In this document: positions 37,965-45,843 of the stretch, piece after piece
Position numbering within the stretch: the stretch's first letter is position 1
Layout: each line of letters opens with the position of its first letter
Source of the DNA: Occallatibacter savannae
GTDB taxonomy: Bacteria; Acidobacteriota; Terriglobia; Terriglobales; Acidobacteriaceae
Direction: 5' to 3'
Assembly (NCBI RefSeq): GCF_003131205.1
Contig: NZ_QFFY01000009.1
Span: 174,240-238,239 of the forward strand
Length of the DNA stretch: 64,000 nucleotides
Notes under the pieces: generated by a model
The model's database searches: none
What the model was told of the DNA's origin: nothing
What the model saw: the letters and a program-made list of their open reading frames with translations, nothing else
Translations under genes and position numbers: made by a program

Positions 37965-38159
37965 CTAGCCCTTTTCCTTCATGTGCACAGCGAGACACTC
38001 TTTGCCGTAAAAGTCTGGACTGAATAGATCTATCTCCAGCTCAGCGCAGTAGGGGATTGGTTCCAGCATCTCCGAGACGGCCCGACATTCTGAACGATAC
38101 CGAAACACAAAGAAGCCGTCGATTCTATGCTCAAAACGCAACGTCCGCTGGATCTTCAC
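37965..38159 (-). CDS. Small hypothetical protein
   Basis: 64 aa, GTG start overlapping the end of the upstream minus-strand gene by 29 nt, so it could be translationally coupled. Mixed charged and aromatic composition, no membrane segment and no motif recognised. It may be a chance frame. Confidence 0.3.
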   Translation of the reverse strand: MKIQRTLRFEHRIDGFFVFRYRSECRAVSEMLEPIPYCAELEIDLFSPDFYGKECLAVHMKEKG

Positions 38160-38865
38160 TCAGCCATGGCGGTGCTAGCTCAGTGGGGCGAAAGCTGTGT
38201 TTGGGTAAATTGTGGAATCGATTCTGATGATCTTCGAGGACGATCTCTGCTGTGAGTGAACACGATTCATTCGCATTGATGGGAGGAGATATACGCAGGA
38301 TGACCTGTTCGTCTTCAATCACATCCGGTCGGATACTAATCGGTTCCACAAGATCCATGCGTTGGCCTTCAATGTACCCAGCTAGCAGGTGTAGCACCTC
38401 ATGGGTGTTGCTGGATGCCAAATTTATCCGACCTCCGATTTGCATCATCGGCTGTGCGCCGTTGCGGCTTATATGCCAAAAGGTGTGCGAGCTGTTCCAC
38501 ACCCCATGCAATCGCGGTCCAGCGCTGGTGAGTTCGACAATCCGCTGCTGGAGACGATCTCTCTCCCGTTGAACTTCGGCGTATTCAGCAATTCGGTGTT
38601 CCAGGCGTTGGTTCTCAGCTCTAAGATCCTGATTGCTCGCCTGAAGCTCGGCCTTGACGGCTAGGAGCGATCTCGTCAGAGCTTCCGAACGCTGGCGCTC
38701 AGACTCAATAAACTCATTCTTTGATCGCAAGTCATAAATGGTTTTCCAATACCGATATAGCTGACCTGCCATCAACACCCCAACGAGTAGCACTAATAGA
38801 AAACACCAATATGGCATTGGACCCAAAGAGTGTAGCCACGCAGTTAAAGATAAGCACATCATCAT
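38131..38865 (-). CDS. Membrane-anchored coiled-coil protein
   Basis: 244 aa. One N-terminal membrane helix (PYWCFLLVLLVGVLMAGQLY), then a coiled coil of about 80 residues rich in E, R, Q and L. A C-terminal domain of about 125 residues (TFWHISRNGAQPMMQIGGRINLASSN onwards) looks beta-rich and resembles no family known to me. GGAG lies 11 nt before the ATG. It is divergent from the small gene at 38899. The role is unknown; the anchor-plus-coil-plus-domain layout suits a membrane scaffold or sensor. Confidence 0.65.
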   Translation of the reverse strand: MMMCLSLTAWLHSLGPMPYWCFLLVLLVGVLMAGQLYRYWKTIYDLRSKNEFIESERQRSEALTRSLLAVKAELQASNQDLRAENQRLEHRIAEYAEVQRERDRLQQRIVELTSAGPRLHGVWNSSHTFWHISRNGAQPMMQIGGRINLASSNTHEVLHLLAGYIEGQRMDLVEPISIRPDVIEDEQVILRISPPINANESCSLTAEIVLEDHQNRFHNLPKHSFRPTELAPPWLSEDPADVAF

Positions 38866-38898
38866 GGCTGTTGAGCCTCCCGTCTGCGGACACTCCTA

Positions 38899-39102
38899 AT
38901 GCGCCGACACCATGCGGGATATTTCCTCTATTTGATGCCGCATCACGGAAGTTTCGAATTGCTGGTACTCGACCGCACAGCGATTCATGAGACCGGATGC
39001 AGCCCGGAAAGTGTTAAGGCGCAGTGGTGCGAGGAGAAACGACAGGTTACTTCAGCGGTGCTCGGGCAACGTAAGAAGGCCGCTACCGCATCGAACCGAT
39101 AA
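38899..39102 (+). CDS. Small hypothetical protein
   Basis: 67 aa, no recognised motif. The start lies 33 nt from the divergent coiled-coil gene. The main support is an intrinsic terminator on the same strand beginning 24 nt after the stop. Alternative overlapping frames exist here. Confidence 0.35.
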   Translation: MRRHHAGYFLYLMPHHGSFELLVLDRTAIHETGCSPESVKAQWCEEKRQVTSAVLGQRKKAATASNR

Positions 39103-39125
39103 CCACGTTTCTCAACCTTTGCGAT

Positions 39126-39166
39126 CCCCGACCTTCTCCGGTAAAAGAACGTCGGGGCTCTTTTTA
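39126..39166 (+). terminator. Intrinsic terminator
   Basis: Stem CCCCGAC (39126-39132) / GTCGGGG (39151-39157), then CTC and a five-T run. It is a good rho-independent terminator on the plus strand. Confidence 0.65.
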
Positions 39167-39195
39167 TCTTTTGTTAAAGCGAAACGCTGGAAGCG

Positions 39196-39564
39196 TCATA
39201 TGCGATGCTGCAGAGGCGAGAAGTTTGCCGAGCAGCCCTGTCTTCGCGCCTCATCTATTTCGGTGTTGATCAGATTGAGGAATGCGCCGAATTCGCTGGC
39301 GGCGACCCAAACGTCCGTCAACTGAAAACCCAACTCGCGCTTTGGATAGCGCACCATGAGACGGCGAAACGGAAGCGCAAGATCGTTCCTTTTCGTGCTG
39401 GGGCGCGACCAGGACGACAATTCTAGCAACTCATGCTTCCGGTGTCGATGGTAACCCAGATGGGGACGAGTTCGCAGAGAGCGCATCGCTTCGGCGAATA
39501 GACTCTCGCGAGAGATCGAGCCGAATGGCTCACAGGAAGAGAACCGCCGGCAGCGGCACCGCAC
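39196..39564 (-). CDS. Possible hypothetical protein
   Basis: 122 aa minus-strand frame. The stretch LMVRYPKRELGFQLTDVWVAASEFGAFLNLIN reads like real protein, but the N-terminal half is Arg/Ser-rich and a plus-strand frame overlaps it. No family recognised. The remainder of 39565-40290 has no convincing gene; it holds a GA tract and hairpin H7. Confidence 0.25.
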   Translation of the reverse strand: MRCRCRRFSSCEPFGSISRESLFAEAMRSLRTRPHLGYHRHRKHELLELSSWSRPSTKRNDLALPFRRLMVRYPKRELGFQLTDVWVAASEFGAFLNLINTEIDEARRQGCSANFSPLQHRI

Positions 39565-39635
39565 TCCAGCATCAGTCTTAGGTCATTGCTCCGGAGTAGG
39601 TTTTTCAGGTGAGGCCAGCTGGAAGTGACATCGCA

Positions 39636-39655
39636 GAGAGAGAGAGAGAGAGAAG
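39636..39655. repeat. GA microsatellite
   Basis: A run of about nine to ten GA dinucleotides starts near 39636, a few bases upstream of hairpin H7. Simple-sequence tract, possibly length-variable. Confidence 0.8.
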
Positions 39656-39663
39656 AGCAGTTC

Positions 39664-39739
39664 TGGGTGAGTGGTCGCCAATTCGAACCTAAAAAGCGAA
39701 CGAACGTCAAAGGTCCGAGTAGCCGGTGACTCGATCGGA
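39664..39739 (-). repeat. Hairpin element H7 (reverse)
   Basis: Left arm GGTCGCCAATTCGAACCT; right arm AGGTCCGAGTAGCCGGTGAC with flank TCGATCGG. The loop ends in CGTCAAAGG, shared with H1 and H19. Confidence 0.88.
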
Positions 39740-40290
39740 AACCCTGCTGACTGCACGCTAGGTTGCCAGAGCCTGAGAGCTTCCATTGCGAGGAGAACGT
39801 CTGCTCTGAGGCCCCAGCATTATCGCTCCTTGAGGTTCCCGCTCACGGAGCGAACAGCCCTCGCAACCGAGAGTGTGAGTAGTTGGATGCATACTGGATA
39901 CAAAGAAAACTCCCAGCTGCTCTCCCCCGTCTTCCACCGATGCACCGCGTAGTACCGCTTCCATTGGACCCGGACGAGATCTGGCGTACCCAGTCGAACG
40001 CACCAGAGAAGAAACAATAGCTCGCCGACATCGACCTTTCAAAGCAGCGCGCTCCGTGCTACTCTCATCCCCATCGGTTTATGCCCACTGTCTTTCACAA
40101 AGGGGCATGATTTTCGGGATCCGTAACTTGTTGTGCGACCGCTGGCAGCAACAATTCTCCTCATCATAAAACTCAACGAACGAGTGATGGTGGAATTTCA
40201 GGAAAGCGGTCTTGACCGCCACTTCTGCGAGCAATGCATCTCCTAGGCCCAGGCCCCTCGGATCAGTCCTCTGACGGGAAGCAGGTCTTG

Positions 40291-40494
40291 ATGAGCGCCG
40301 AGCTTACGCTTCGTTACGATAACAATCTGCACCCCGTATCAGCACAGTGCTCAGCGTGCGGGCAACTGATGCCCGATCCGCCCCCTGAAGTCATCGATGC
40401 GCCTGACGTGATCCTCTGGTTCTCTGGCCACTTCATTGAACACAAGAGACGGCACCATCCCACCCCGCCATATGGATCAGCGTCGAAGGACTAG
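40291..40494 (+). CDS. Small CxxC/HxxxH (zinc-ribbon-like) protein
   Basis: 67 aa. It has QCSACGQLMPDPPPE and later a conserved-looking ILWFSGHFIEHKRRHHP. The CxxC plus a histidine pair suggests a small metal-binding protein, a type seen repeatedly in Acidobacteriota with no known function. The ATG at 40291 has AGGTC 4 nt upstream; the longer frame from 40234 is less likely. Confidence 0.55.
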   Translation: MSAELTLRYDNNLHPVSAQCSACGQLMPDPPPEVIDAPDVILWFSGHFIEHKRRHHPTPPYGSASKD

Positions 40495-40566
40495 CCTCGA
40501 AATCTCACCCCTGCTAGGATGCTTCTTAATCCACGGGCCCAGCGACACTTCGCTCTCGGATTTTCG

Positions 40567-40773
40567 GTGACTGCTGATTCACACTCCTCCCAAATTGAAG
40601 CCATCCGCAAGGTTCTCGAGGAAGCCAAAGCCTACTCTGGTTTAGGCCCCAACGATCCGTCTGTCATCGCGCTCGAACAAATCATGAGCAACAAAATCAC
40701 CGAACTCGCCTCAAGGACGGACACCGCTGGCGCAGCACCGCCGCCTGCACCTTCACCAGACCCAAGCACGTAA
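40567..40773 (+). CDS. Small hypothetical protein
   Basis: 68 aa from GTG 40567 (GGA 6-7 nt upstream); an ATG at 40519 would add 16 residues. Amphipathic helices (IEAIRKVLEEAKAYSGL, VIALEQIMSNKITELAS) and a Pro/Ala-rich tail. No family recognised. Same strand as the zinc-ribbon-like gene 72 nt upstream and the PAS gene downstream. Confidence 0.5.
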   Translation: MTADSHSSQIEAIRKVLEEAKAYSGLGPNDPSVIALEQIMSNKITELASRTDTAGAAPPPAPSPDPST

Positions 40774-40824
40774 CACTAATCCGCATCACGGGCCACAAAT
40801 ACGGTCCTGATAACCATCTCGCGG

Positions 40825-40830
40825 TATAGT
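40825..40830 (+). promoter_or_regulatory. TATAGT -10 box before the PAS gene
   Basis: TATAGT ends 13 nt before the ATG, giving a very short leader of about 6-7 nt at most. No Shine-Dalgarno fits in it. Confidence 0.35.
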
Positions 40831-40843
40831 TATTATTCCCAGA

Positions 40844-41194
40844 ATGACACCCGAATCAGCCACTGCTTCCCCTGACGCCCTCTGGATCATCGACTCTCGT
40901 GGCGTAACCGTTTACGCGAATCAGGACATGGCGGAGATGTTGGGCACCAGCGTTTCTGATCTCCTCGGCAAAGACTCGTTTCTGTACGTGTTTCCAGAAG
41001 ACCTAGACGAGGCGAGACGGCTTTTCGCTATGAAGGAGGGCGGGAACCGAGCACCATTCCGCTTCAAACTGCGCCGTGTCGACGGTCGCCCGGTTTGGGC
41101 TGACGTGCTAGCGACACCAATGCGAAATGCCGCAGACCAATTCATAGGGATCGTGGGTTCATTCACACTCTCAAAGTTTCAAGGAGAGTCGTAG
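40844..41194 (+). CDS. Stand-alone PAS domain protein
   Basis: 116 aa, essentially one PAS domain: DALWIIDSRGVTVYANQDMAEMLG, LYVFPEDLDEARRLF, RFKLRRVDGRPVWADVLATPM and FIGIVGSFTLSK. It has no kinase, GGDEF or other output domain, so it would act by protein-protein interaction or as a ligand-binding partner. Flanked on the right by hairpin H8. Confidence 0.85.
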   Translation: MTPESATASPDALWIIDSRGVTVYANQDMAEMLGTSVSDLLGKDSFLYVFPEDLDEARRLFAMKEGGNRAPFRFKLRRVDGRPVWADVLATPMRNAADQFIGIVGSFTLSKFQGES

Positions 41195-41231
41195 ACCAAG
41201 CCAAGTACATCAGGTTGTCTGGACGGATGCT

Positions 41232-41308
41232 CCGAGCGAGTCGTCGGCTACTCGGACCCTAACGGCGAAAATCCGGCAAATGTCCGAGTAGCCGGTAATT
41301 CGGCTCGT
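41232..41308 (-). repeat. Hairpin element H8 (reverse, near-perfect arms)
   Basis: Left arm CGTCGGCTACTCGGACC; right arm TGTCCGAGTAGCCGGTAAT with flank TCGGCTCG. The inner 10 bp GGCTACTCGG / CCGAGTAGCC pair perfectly. The loop contains GGCGAAAATCCG, shared with H19. Confidence 0.9.
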
Positions 41309-41349
41309 GTCGCCGCAATCAATTAGCATCGGGCGATGAACACGCATCT

Positions 41350-41547
41350 TCAAAGGTCGGCAAGACGCTTCTCAAGGTCGAGAGCTGCACGGCAGTAGGA
41401 GAGGGCGAGCTTCACGATGTGGCGCTTTCGTTCGATGCGGTCACGTTCGGCGGTAGGGCGGCCTACCGCTGGAAGTTGCTGTTTCAGGTGCTCAAGCAAG
41501 CCTTCGAGATGAAGAATGTGATCTTCCAACGTTTGCATTGCGGTCAT
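41350..41547 (-). CDS. Small helical protein
   Basis: 65 aa. Two amphipathic helices, TLEDHILHLEGLLEHLKQQL and a basic RDRIERKRHIVKLALSYCRAALDLEKRL, suggest a helical hairpin or coiled-coil dimer. No family recognised. The Shine-Dalgarno is weak. The gene sits directly downstream of H8. Confidence 0.5.
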   Translation of the reverse strand: MTAMQTLEDHILHLEGLLEHLKQQLPAVGRPTAERDRIERKRHIVKLALSYCRAALDLEKRLADL

Positions 41548-41650
41548 CACCGGTCGACGTGAACAAATGACCCTCCGGCAAGTGCCAGGATCTTATGTTC
41601 TCGCCCCTTCATTCTGTGCAACATGATTGCCCGACTCTCCCATCCCCTAT

Positions 41651-41893
41651 TCAGCCCCGAGAAGCGATAGACCAACCGAAGTAGGCGAGGATGGCGTCCG
41701 CCGCTACCAACAGCAACCAGCGAGTCCACATCGGCCACAGCAGTTGGGTTCTAAACGACACCGACAGACACAGCGCGCCGATGAACAGGCACGACACACG
41801 CAGTGTTGTCGGTGATTCAGCCAATCCGATTCCAGCTACTGCGAGGCCAAGCCCCGCGAGGCCTAAAGTGTCAGGCAAAGTTGAGGATCTCAT
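41651..41893 (-). CDS. Small membrane protein
   Basis: 80 aa with three hydrophobic segments (LGLAGLGLAVAGIGLA, VSCLFIGALCLSV, WLLLVAADAILAYFGW). No family recognised. No clear Shine-Dalgarno. Hydrophobic pattern and compactness support a real gene over the overlapping frame at 41547-41738. Confidence 0.5.
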   Translation of the reverse strand: MRSSTLPDTLGLAGLGLAVAGIGLAESPTTLRVSCLFIGALCLSVSFRTQLLWPMWTRWLLLVAADAILAYFGWSIASRG

Positions 41894-41975
41894 CAGTCAA
41901 GCCATGTGAGCGATTTCATCGAAGTGGACGAATGGTGAAGAAATCTGGTAAGGACAGCTGCACTTTGCGAGATTG

Positions 41976-41994
41976 CCGTCGCGAACTCGGACCA
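41976..41994 (-). repeat. Degenerate hairpin arm (H8b, reverse)
   Basis: CCGTCGCGAACTCGGACCA resembles the outer GTCGGC...CTCGGACC arm. No partner arm is visible. It sits in the gap before the VirK-like gene, as expected for the array. Confidence 0.35.
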
Positions 41995-42001
41995 TTGAAG
42001 A

Positions 42002-42976
42002 CTAAGGTTCAGCAAAGTTTTGGGTTTGCCGTTCACTCAAGCTTTGGCGCTTTTCAGTCGCTCCAATCGTAAGTTTCGAGTGGACGTGGCACTCGTCCCG
42101 AAGGCTCTGGAACACAAATTCTGCGATGTCTTGCTTGAACTTGCGCTTCTTTTTCGTCCTGCCCTTATGCCCATTTCTGATCAGCAGCATTGGCTTTTCA
42201 GGTGGAGGAATAGAGCACACGAAGAAGTTGTTAGCGTTCTTGCTTGCGCCGAGTTCGAGCCAAAACTCGTCATACGCCTGTTTGAAAGATGAGGCGTGGA
42301 TTTCCTGATAGTAGGCTTGATCCGTGGCACACACTCCAGCCAGTTTTACGATCTGGAGAGCCTTTGCCACTCCTTGAAGAGCGGCGATGAGAAGCGCGGA
42401 GGGGGCCACCTCGTTAAACGCTTTGGTCGCCTCGTAGATTTCCTGTTGGCATCCCCGCATTCCCTGTACTCGCGAGACCATGAGAACGTCACGGTCCACC
42501 ACACCGACGACTTGGCCGGGAACAATTGTGAAGGATAGGACAAAAACGACAGTGCCATTAATTTCGAGATTGAGTGTAAGTTCTCCTTCTGCGAAGGGCC
42601 TAGATAAGCACACCGCAATTCGATAATGGCTTCCGAGTTCCCATTTTTCGAGGATCGTGAAATCGCCATGCATCGTTTGTCGCAAGAGGTGGGGGGAAAA
42701 TAGGCTTGCCAGCCGTGAGTAGTGATAGAGGAATGAACAAGCACGTTCTGTTGTCGTTAAACCCCGAGATAGATAGTTTTCGGTGAGGTATCTAAAGGGG
42801 AATCGCAGATCGTCAGAAATGATTGGCGCAAAAGCTTCTTTATTGAGAAGGCACAGGATTTGAAGTTGTCTTCGGAAGTTTCTGAAAATGCCCCAAGCCA
42901 CTCGTGCCAATTGAGAAGGCCTCCAATATCGCTTCACTCGCGCAATCTTCAACAGGGCATTGAGAGATAACTTCAT
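42002..42976 (-). CDS. VirK/YbjX (DUF535) family protein
   Basis: 324 aa, near full family length. Hallmarks: FRYLTENYLSRGLTTTERA, EGELTLNLEINGTVVFVLSF, VVGVVDRDVLMVSRVQG, ATKAFNEVAPSALLIAAL and IPPPEKPMLLIRNGHKGR. In enterobacteria VirK/YbjX proteins are linked to virulence and resistance to antimicrobial peptides; the biochemical activity is unknown. AGGT lies 5 nt before the ATG. It is not in an operon, and reverse-type repeat arms lie on both sides (H8b, H9). Confidence 0.82.
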   Translation of the reverse strand: MKLSLNALLKIARVKRYWRPSQLARVAWGIFRNFRRQLQILCLLNKEAFAPIISDDLRFPFRYLTENYLSRGLTTTERACSFLYHYSRLASLFSPHLLRQTMHGDFTILEKWELGSHYRIAVCLSRPFAEGELTLNLEINGTVVFVLSFTIVPGQVVGVVDRDVLMVSRVQGMRGCQQEIYEATKAFNEVAPSALLIAALQGVAKALQIVKLAGVCATDQAYYQEIHASSFKQAYDEFWLELGASKNANNFFVCSIPPPEKPMLLIRNGHKGRTKKKRKFKQDIAEFVFQSLRDECHVHSKLTIGATEKRQSLSERQTQNFAEP

Positions 42977-43385
42977 TGGACCTCAGTGGTGTGGCACCAT
43001 CGCGCGGAACCCTTCTTGGCCCAGTCAGTACTTGGGAAGCCGCAGCTGGGGGAGAACGTGCAAGCGGGCCGTATAGCCTTGATTCCACGTTTTTCCGGAT
43101 ATTATGCTTCCTGTGTAAACTTTCGCCATAAAAATCCGCCAAATGCGAACACAACTTGCCTAGCATCCTTGAGCCGATTATCGGCACGGAGCCGCGTGTT
43201 TAGGGGCAGGTGTTTCTTCAGAATGTGTAGCGTCAAGCCTTGCCGTCGCGCTACTGGCTACATATCTCTTCCGGCAAGAGCGAGAGACGCTTGCATCGGA
43301 ACGCGCCACGTTGATCAACGTGAGCCGATGGTCGGCTACTCGGACCCTAATTCAATAAATTGCCACCTCTAATTGCTCAAAGGAT
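42977..43385. other. 409-bp gene-free stretch
   Basis: It holds hairpin H9 near its right end. No gene or other feature recognised. Confidence 0.5.
43322..43364 (-). repeat. Hairpin element H9 (left arm only, reverse)
   Basis: GGTCGGCTACTCGGACCCTAA with outer flank GAGCCGAT. The second arm is not recognisable. This is the last reverse copy before the integrase/DUF6429 pair, 22 nt downstream of DUF6429. Confidence 0.8.
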
Positions 43386-43625
43386 TCAAGGCTTCGAGCC
43401 GAAGTATTTATCGAAGAGTCGTTTGGAGTGCTTCTCACCCTCCTCAGTCAGCAAAACCGATTTGTGCTTGCCCCGCGGATCGGAGATGAATTCTTTTGAA
43501 TGCAGACGATCCATCGTTTCCCAGTCATGCCCCTTCCAGGCTCGGGTGCTGCCGGCCTCTTTGAAACGAGTCAGCCAAAGAAGTGCCAGAGTCACTTCAT
43601 CTACTTTGTCCCGATCGTATTCCAT
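43386..43625 (-). CDS. DUF6429 family protein
   Basis: 79 aa. It matches the DUF6429 pattern: EYDRDKVDEVTLALLWLTRF, AWKGHDWETMDRLHSKEFI, SDPRGKHKSVLLTEEGEKHS and a terminal LFDKYFG. It looks like a small winged-helix-type protein. It begins 8 nt after the integrase stop, so the two are almost certainly co-transcribed; as I recall, the family often sits beside tyrosine recombinases. The role, perhaps as an accessory DNA-binding factor, is inference. Confidence 0.8.
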   Translation of the reverse strand: MEYDRDKVDEVTLALLWLTRFKEAGSTRAWKGHDWETMDRLHSKEFISDPRGKHKSVLLTEEGEKHSKRLFDKYFGSKP

Positions 43626-43633
43626 TCCTCACC

Positions 43634-44587
43634 TCACTCGTCCGGTTCAATCCCGATATGGTCGTTGACGGCTGAGCGCAGACGCTGCTTGCTCCCAAGA
43701 TATCGTTCTGTAGTCTGAATGGACACGTGCCCAAGCAGAAATTGAATTTGCTCAAGTTCGCCGCCTGCCGACTGGCACAATCGCGCACAGGTTCTACGCA
43801 GGTCGTGAGGAGCAACATTCGACAGGCCTGCCCTCCTTGCTGATTTCCTGACGATATGCCAGATCGCTTTCTCTGAAATATGGTCTCCCCTCACCTGTCC
43901 GGATCTGTCCACCCTCCGGAAGATGCACCCCTCATTGATCTGGGCTGCGCTAATCCAAGATTCAAGTTGCACCCGTACCCAATCCGGGATTGGAACTGTT
44001 CGGATGTGTCCGCCCTTGCCGACCAGATCGACGATAGCCCAACGTCCCTCTCTCTTTTCCAGATCACGCAGCCTCAGCGATACGGCTTCGTGCCTCCGCA
44101 GGCCGCAGGCCAGCAGAAGTGCGAGCAGGGCTCTATCGCGCTTGTCCTTCATCCTGCCGGAATCTGGGACTTCCCAGAGCGCCCTACTCTCTTCTGCCGA
44201 TAGCCAATTGCCGAGACGAACACCAATCTTCCTCAGTCCATGGACTCGGCGGATGCCTGCTGCGAGATCGGCACTAAGGAGGCCACAGTCCGCCGCTTCG
44301 TATGCAAGCCTGCGAACCGCACCAAGCCGTAGAATGATCGTTCCTGGTGCCAGGCGTCGCGATTCCAGATGGCTTCGATAGCGAAGGACGACTAAGCGGT
44401 TGAAGGCCAGACGCGGTTCCGAACAGTACCAGTCCACGAATTCATCAATCGCGTGGCTGTACCCTCGTTGTGCATCGGCATTGCTTAAACTGCTGAGAAC
44501 GGCAGATCTGGCGTGCTCCAGATCCGGAAGGCGCAATACGCTCTTCGCCTTCTTGCCGTGTCTTCTGGATTTCAGCTTTCTTCTCAT
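43634..44587 (-). CDS. Tyrosine recombinase / site-specific integrase (XerC-like)
   Basis: 317 aa. It has an N-terminal SAM-like core-binding domain (AIDEFVDWYCSEPRLAFNRLVVLRYRSHLESRRLAPGTI begins it). The catalytic domain has all active-site residues visible: Arg in CGLRRHEAVSLRLRD, a Lys in VGKGGHIRTVPI, HDLRRTCARL, LLGHVSIQTTERYLG. The ATG at 44587 has GGAGGT about 8 nt upstream; the longer frame from 44671 merely translates hairpin arm H10. It lies where the hairpin array reverses direction, with H10 next to its 5' end, the place of an attI site in an integron. It lacks an obvious IntI-specific insertion. Its substrate could be the hairpins or the tRNA-Pro site; both are inferences. Confidence 0.9.
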   Translation of the reverse strand: MRRKLKSRRHGKKAKSVLRLPDLEHARSAVLSSLSNADAQRGYSHAIDEFVDWYCSEPRLAFNRLVVLRYRSHLESRRLAPGTIILRLGAVRRLAYEAADCGLLSADLAAGIRRVHGLRKIGVRLGNWLSAEESRALWEVPDSGRMKDKRDRALLALLLACGLRRHEAVSLRLRDLEKREGRWAIVDLVGKGGHIRTVPIPDWVRVQLESWISAAQINEGCIFRRVDRSGQVRGDHISEKAIWHIVRKSARRAGLSNVAPHDLRRTCARLCQSAGGELEQIQFLLGHVSIQTTERYLGSKQRLRSAVNDHIGIEPDE

Positions 44588-44607
44588 GGCTCGGGACCTC
44601 CGATTCA

Positions 44608-44668
44608 GCCATGATGCCGCTCTCGGGCGAAGAACTGGAAAAGGTCCGAGTAGCCGACAAACCGCCCA
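44608..44668 (+). repeat. Hairpin element H10 (forward, left arm diverged)
   Basis: Right arm AGGTCCGAGTAGCCGAC with flank AAACCGCCC; left arm ATGCCGCTCTCGGGC is diverged. It is the first forward copy and overlaps the promoter region of the integrase gene. Confidence 0.75.
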
Positions 44669-44673
44669 CAACG

Positions 44674-45441
44674 CTACTTCTCGGTCAGTTTCTCAGCTTC
44701 TTTCGTGGTCATTACGAGCGGCTTGCCGCCTTTGGGGGGATGAAGTACCACCGCGAAATCTTCGCTACACTTTGCCCCAGCCCAGCCGTAGTAGTGTTTG
44801 AGGTTGTAGCTCTTCGAGAGAGGTACAGATAGTGCCGCACGGGACGCCAAAGCAGTTCCGAACGTGTACACGTTGAGCGGGTCATACGTCAGCAATCCGT
44901 TGCCGAACTCCTGTGAAAGACACGGATACCCAACTATCTCCGAAAGGCCATCGCCATCCAAGTCGCGGACTTCCTTCAGCCCGAGTTCCTCGCGATGAAG
45001 AACGACCGTGGGCTGACCGGTGTCCGAGATTTCGAGAACATCAAGGCTGCCGGGCGAACTGGCGTACGAGTAGCCGAGCAGAAACAGTGCCGTCCGGTTC
45101 TGAGCGATTTTCAACGCCAGCACATAGGGTGAACCGAGAAGGTTTGTGACTCCGCGTATTCCGGGTGACGCGCTGGCCTCCTCTGAGCCGTATTTCACCC
45201 AGCCTTCTTTACTGCTGAGGGTGAAGTCTTGCTGACCCGGGACTAGCACACGAATGCGAGTGAAGTCGCCGGGATCGGTCCGCGATGGCGGAATTTCGAG
45301 CACGACCCGCACGCCCTTGTGACCGTCCCAATCGAAAGCGAAGGAGGACACCCGGTTCCATGAGATTTGCCCGAAGTCCGATCCAGCGATGAAGCACGTG
45401 ATGACCGCAATCACTGCGCGATGGAGTGTGTTTGGGATCAT
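44674..45441 (-). CDS. Secreted hypothetical protein with FG-GAP-like motif
   Basis: 255 aa. An N-terminal hydrophobic signal (LHRAVIAVITCFIAGSDFG), then a beta-rich body with a calcium-loop-like LDGDGLSEIVG, as in FG-GAP/integrin-like repeats, but only once. No family recognised. The start at 45441 was chosen because it opens the signal sequence (45465 is an alternative). It is flanked by H10 downstream and H11 upstream, one gene between two hairpins. Confidence 0.6.
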   Translation of the reverse strand: MIPNTLHRAVIAVITCFIAGSDFGQISWNRVSSFAFDWDGHKGVRVVLEIPPSRTDPGDFTRIRVLVPGQQDFTLSSKEGWVKYGSEEASASPGIRGVTNLLGSPYVLALKIAQNRTALFLLGYSYASSPGSLDVLEISDTGQPTVVLHREELGLKEVRDLDGDGLSEIVGYPCLSQEFGNGLLTYDPLNVYTFGTALASRAALSVPLSKSYNLKHYYGWAGAKCSEDFAVVLHPPKGGKPLVMTTKEAEKLTEK

Positions 45442-45488
45442 TGGTGTTCTCGCACCACAATACATGATGCGGGAAGCGCAGGGAGCAC

Positions 45489-45558
45489 CCCGGACGTATT
45501 ACCGGCTACTCGGACCCTGGCAATTTTTGTTTTAGGTCCGAGTTGCCGACCAACCGCC
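45489..45558 (+). repeat. Hairpin element H11 (forward)
   Basis: Left arm ATTACCGGCTACTCGGACCC with flank CCGGACGT; right arm AGGTCCGAGTTGCCGACC with flank AACCGCC. The loop contains CTGGCAATTTTT, shared with H20. Confidence 0.92.
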
Positions 45559-45633
45559 TTCAATCGCTCGCAGACTGCATCGATTTCTGTCTCAGCAGCC
45601 AAGAACGGGCGCACAATGGGGATCAGAGTTCCT

Positions 45634-45843
45634 ATGTCTTGGCCAGCCGACCCGATCCAGCACACCCGCGAACTGCTACAGCAGACGCACGAGCGTATTC
45701 GCGTTACTCGTGCAGCTAGGCGGGATTTGCTTGACTCGATTGATGCGACTCAGAACGCCATCATCGTGTCTCAGGCGGTGATCATCAGGACGGATAAGGC
45801 CATTCTCACCTTCGGCTCACTCCGCCACCCGCAAGACTGCTAG
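45634..45843 (+). CDS. Small hypothetical protein
   Basis: 69 aa from ATG 45634 (45616 also possible). A largely helical sequence, HTRELLQQTHERIRVTRAARRDLLDSIDATQNAIIVSQAVIIRT, suggesting a coiled coil. No family recognised. Its end overlaps the convergent gene at 45806 by 38 nt. Confidence 0.45.
   Translation: MSWPADPIQHTRELLQQTHERIRVTRAARRDLLDSIDATQNAIIVSQAVIIRTDKAILTFGSLRHPQDC

Noticed and set aside
39671..40042. Overlapping 62-94-aa frames on both strands
   Set aside because: They translate hairpin H7 or compete with each other; none has a Shine-Dalgarno or a family pattern.
43880..44381. 107- and 152-aa plus-strand frames
   Set aside because: Antisense to the integrase, whose catalytic motifs are all present on the minus strand.
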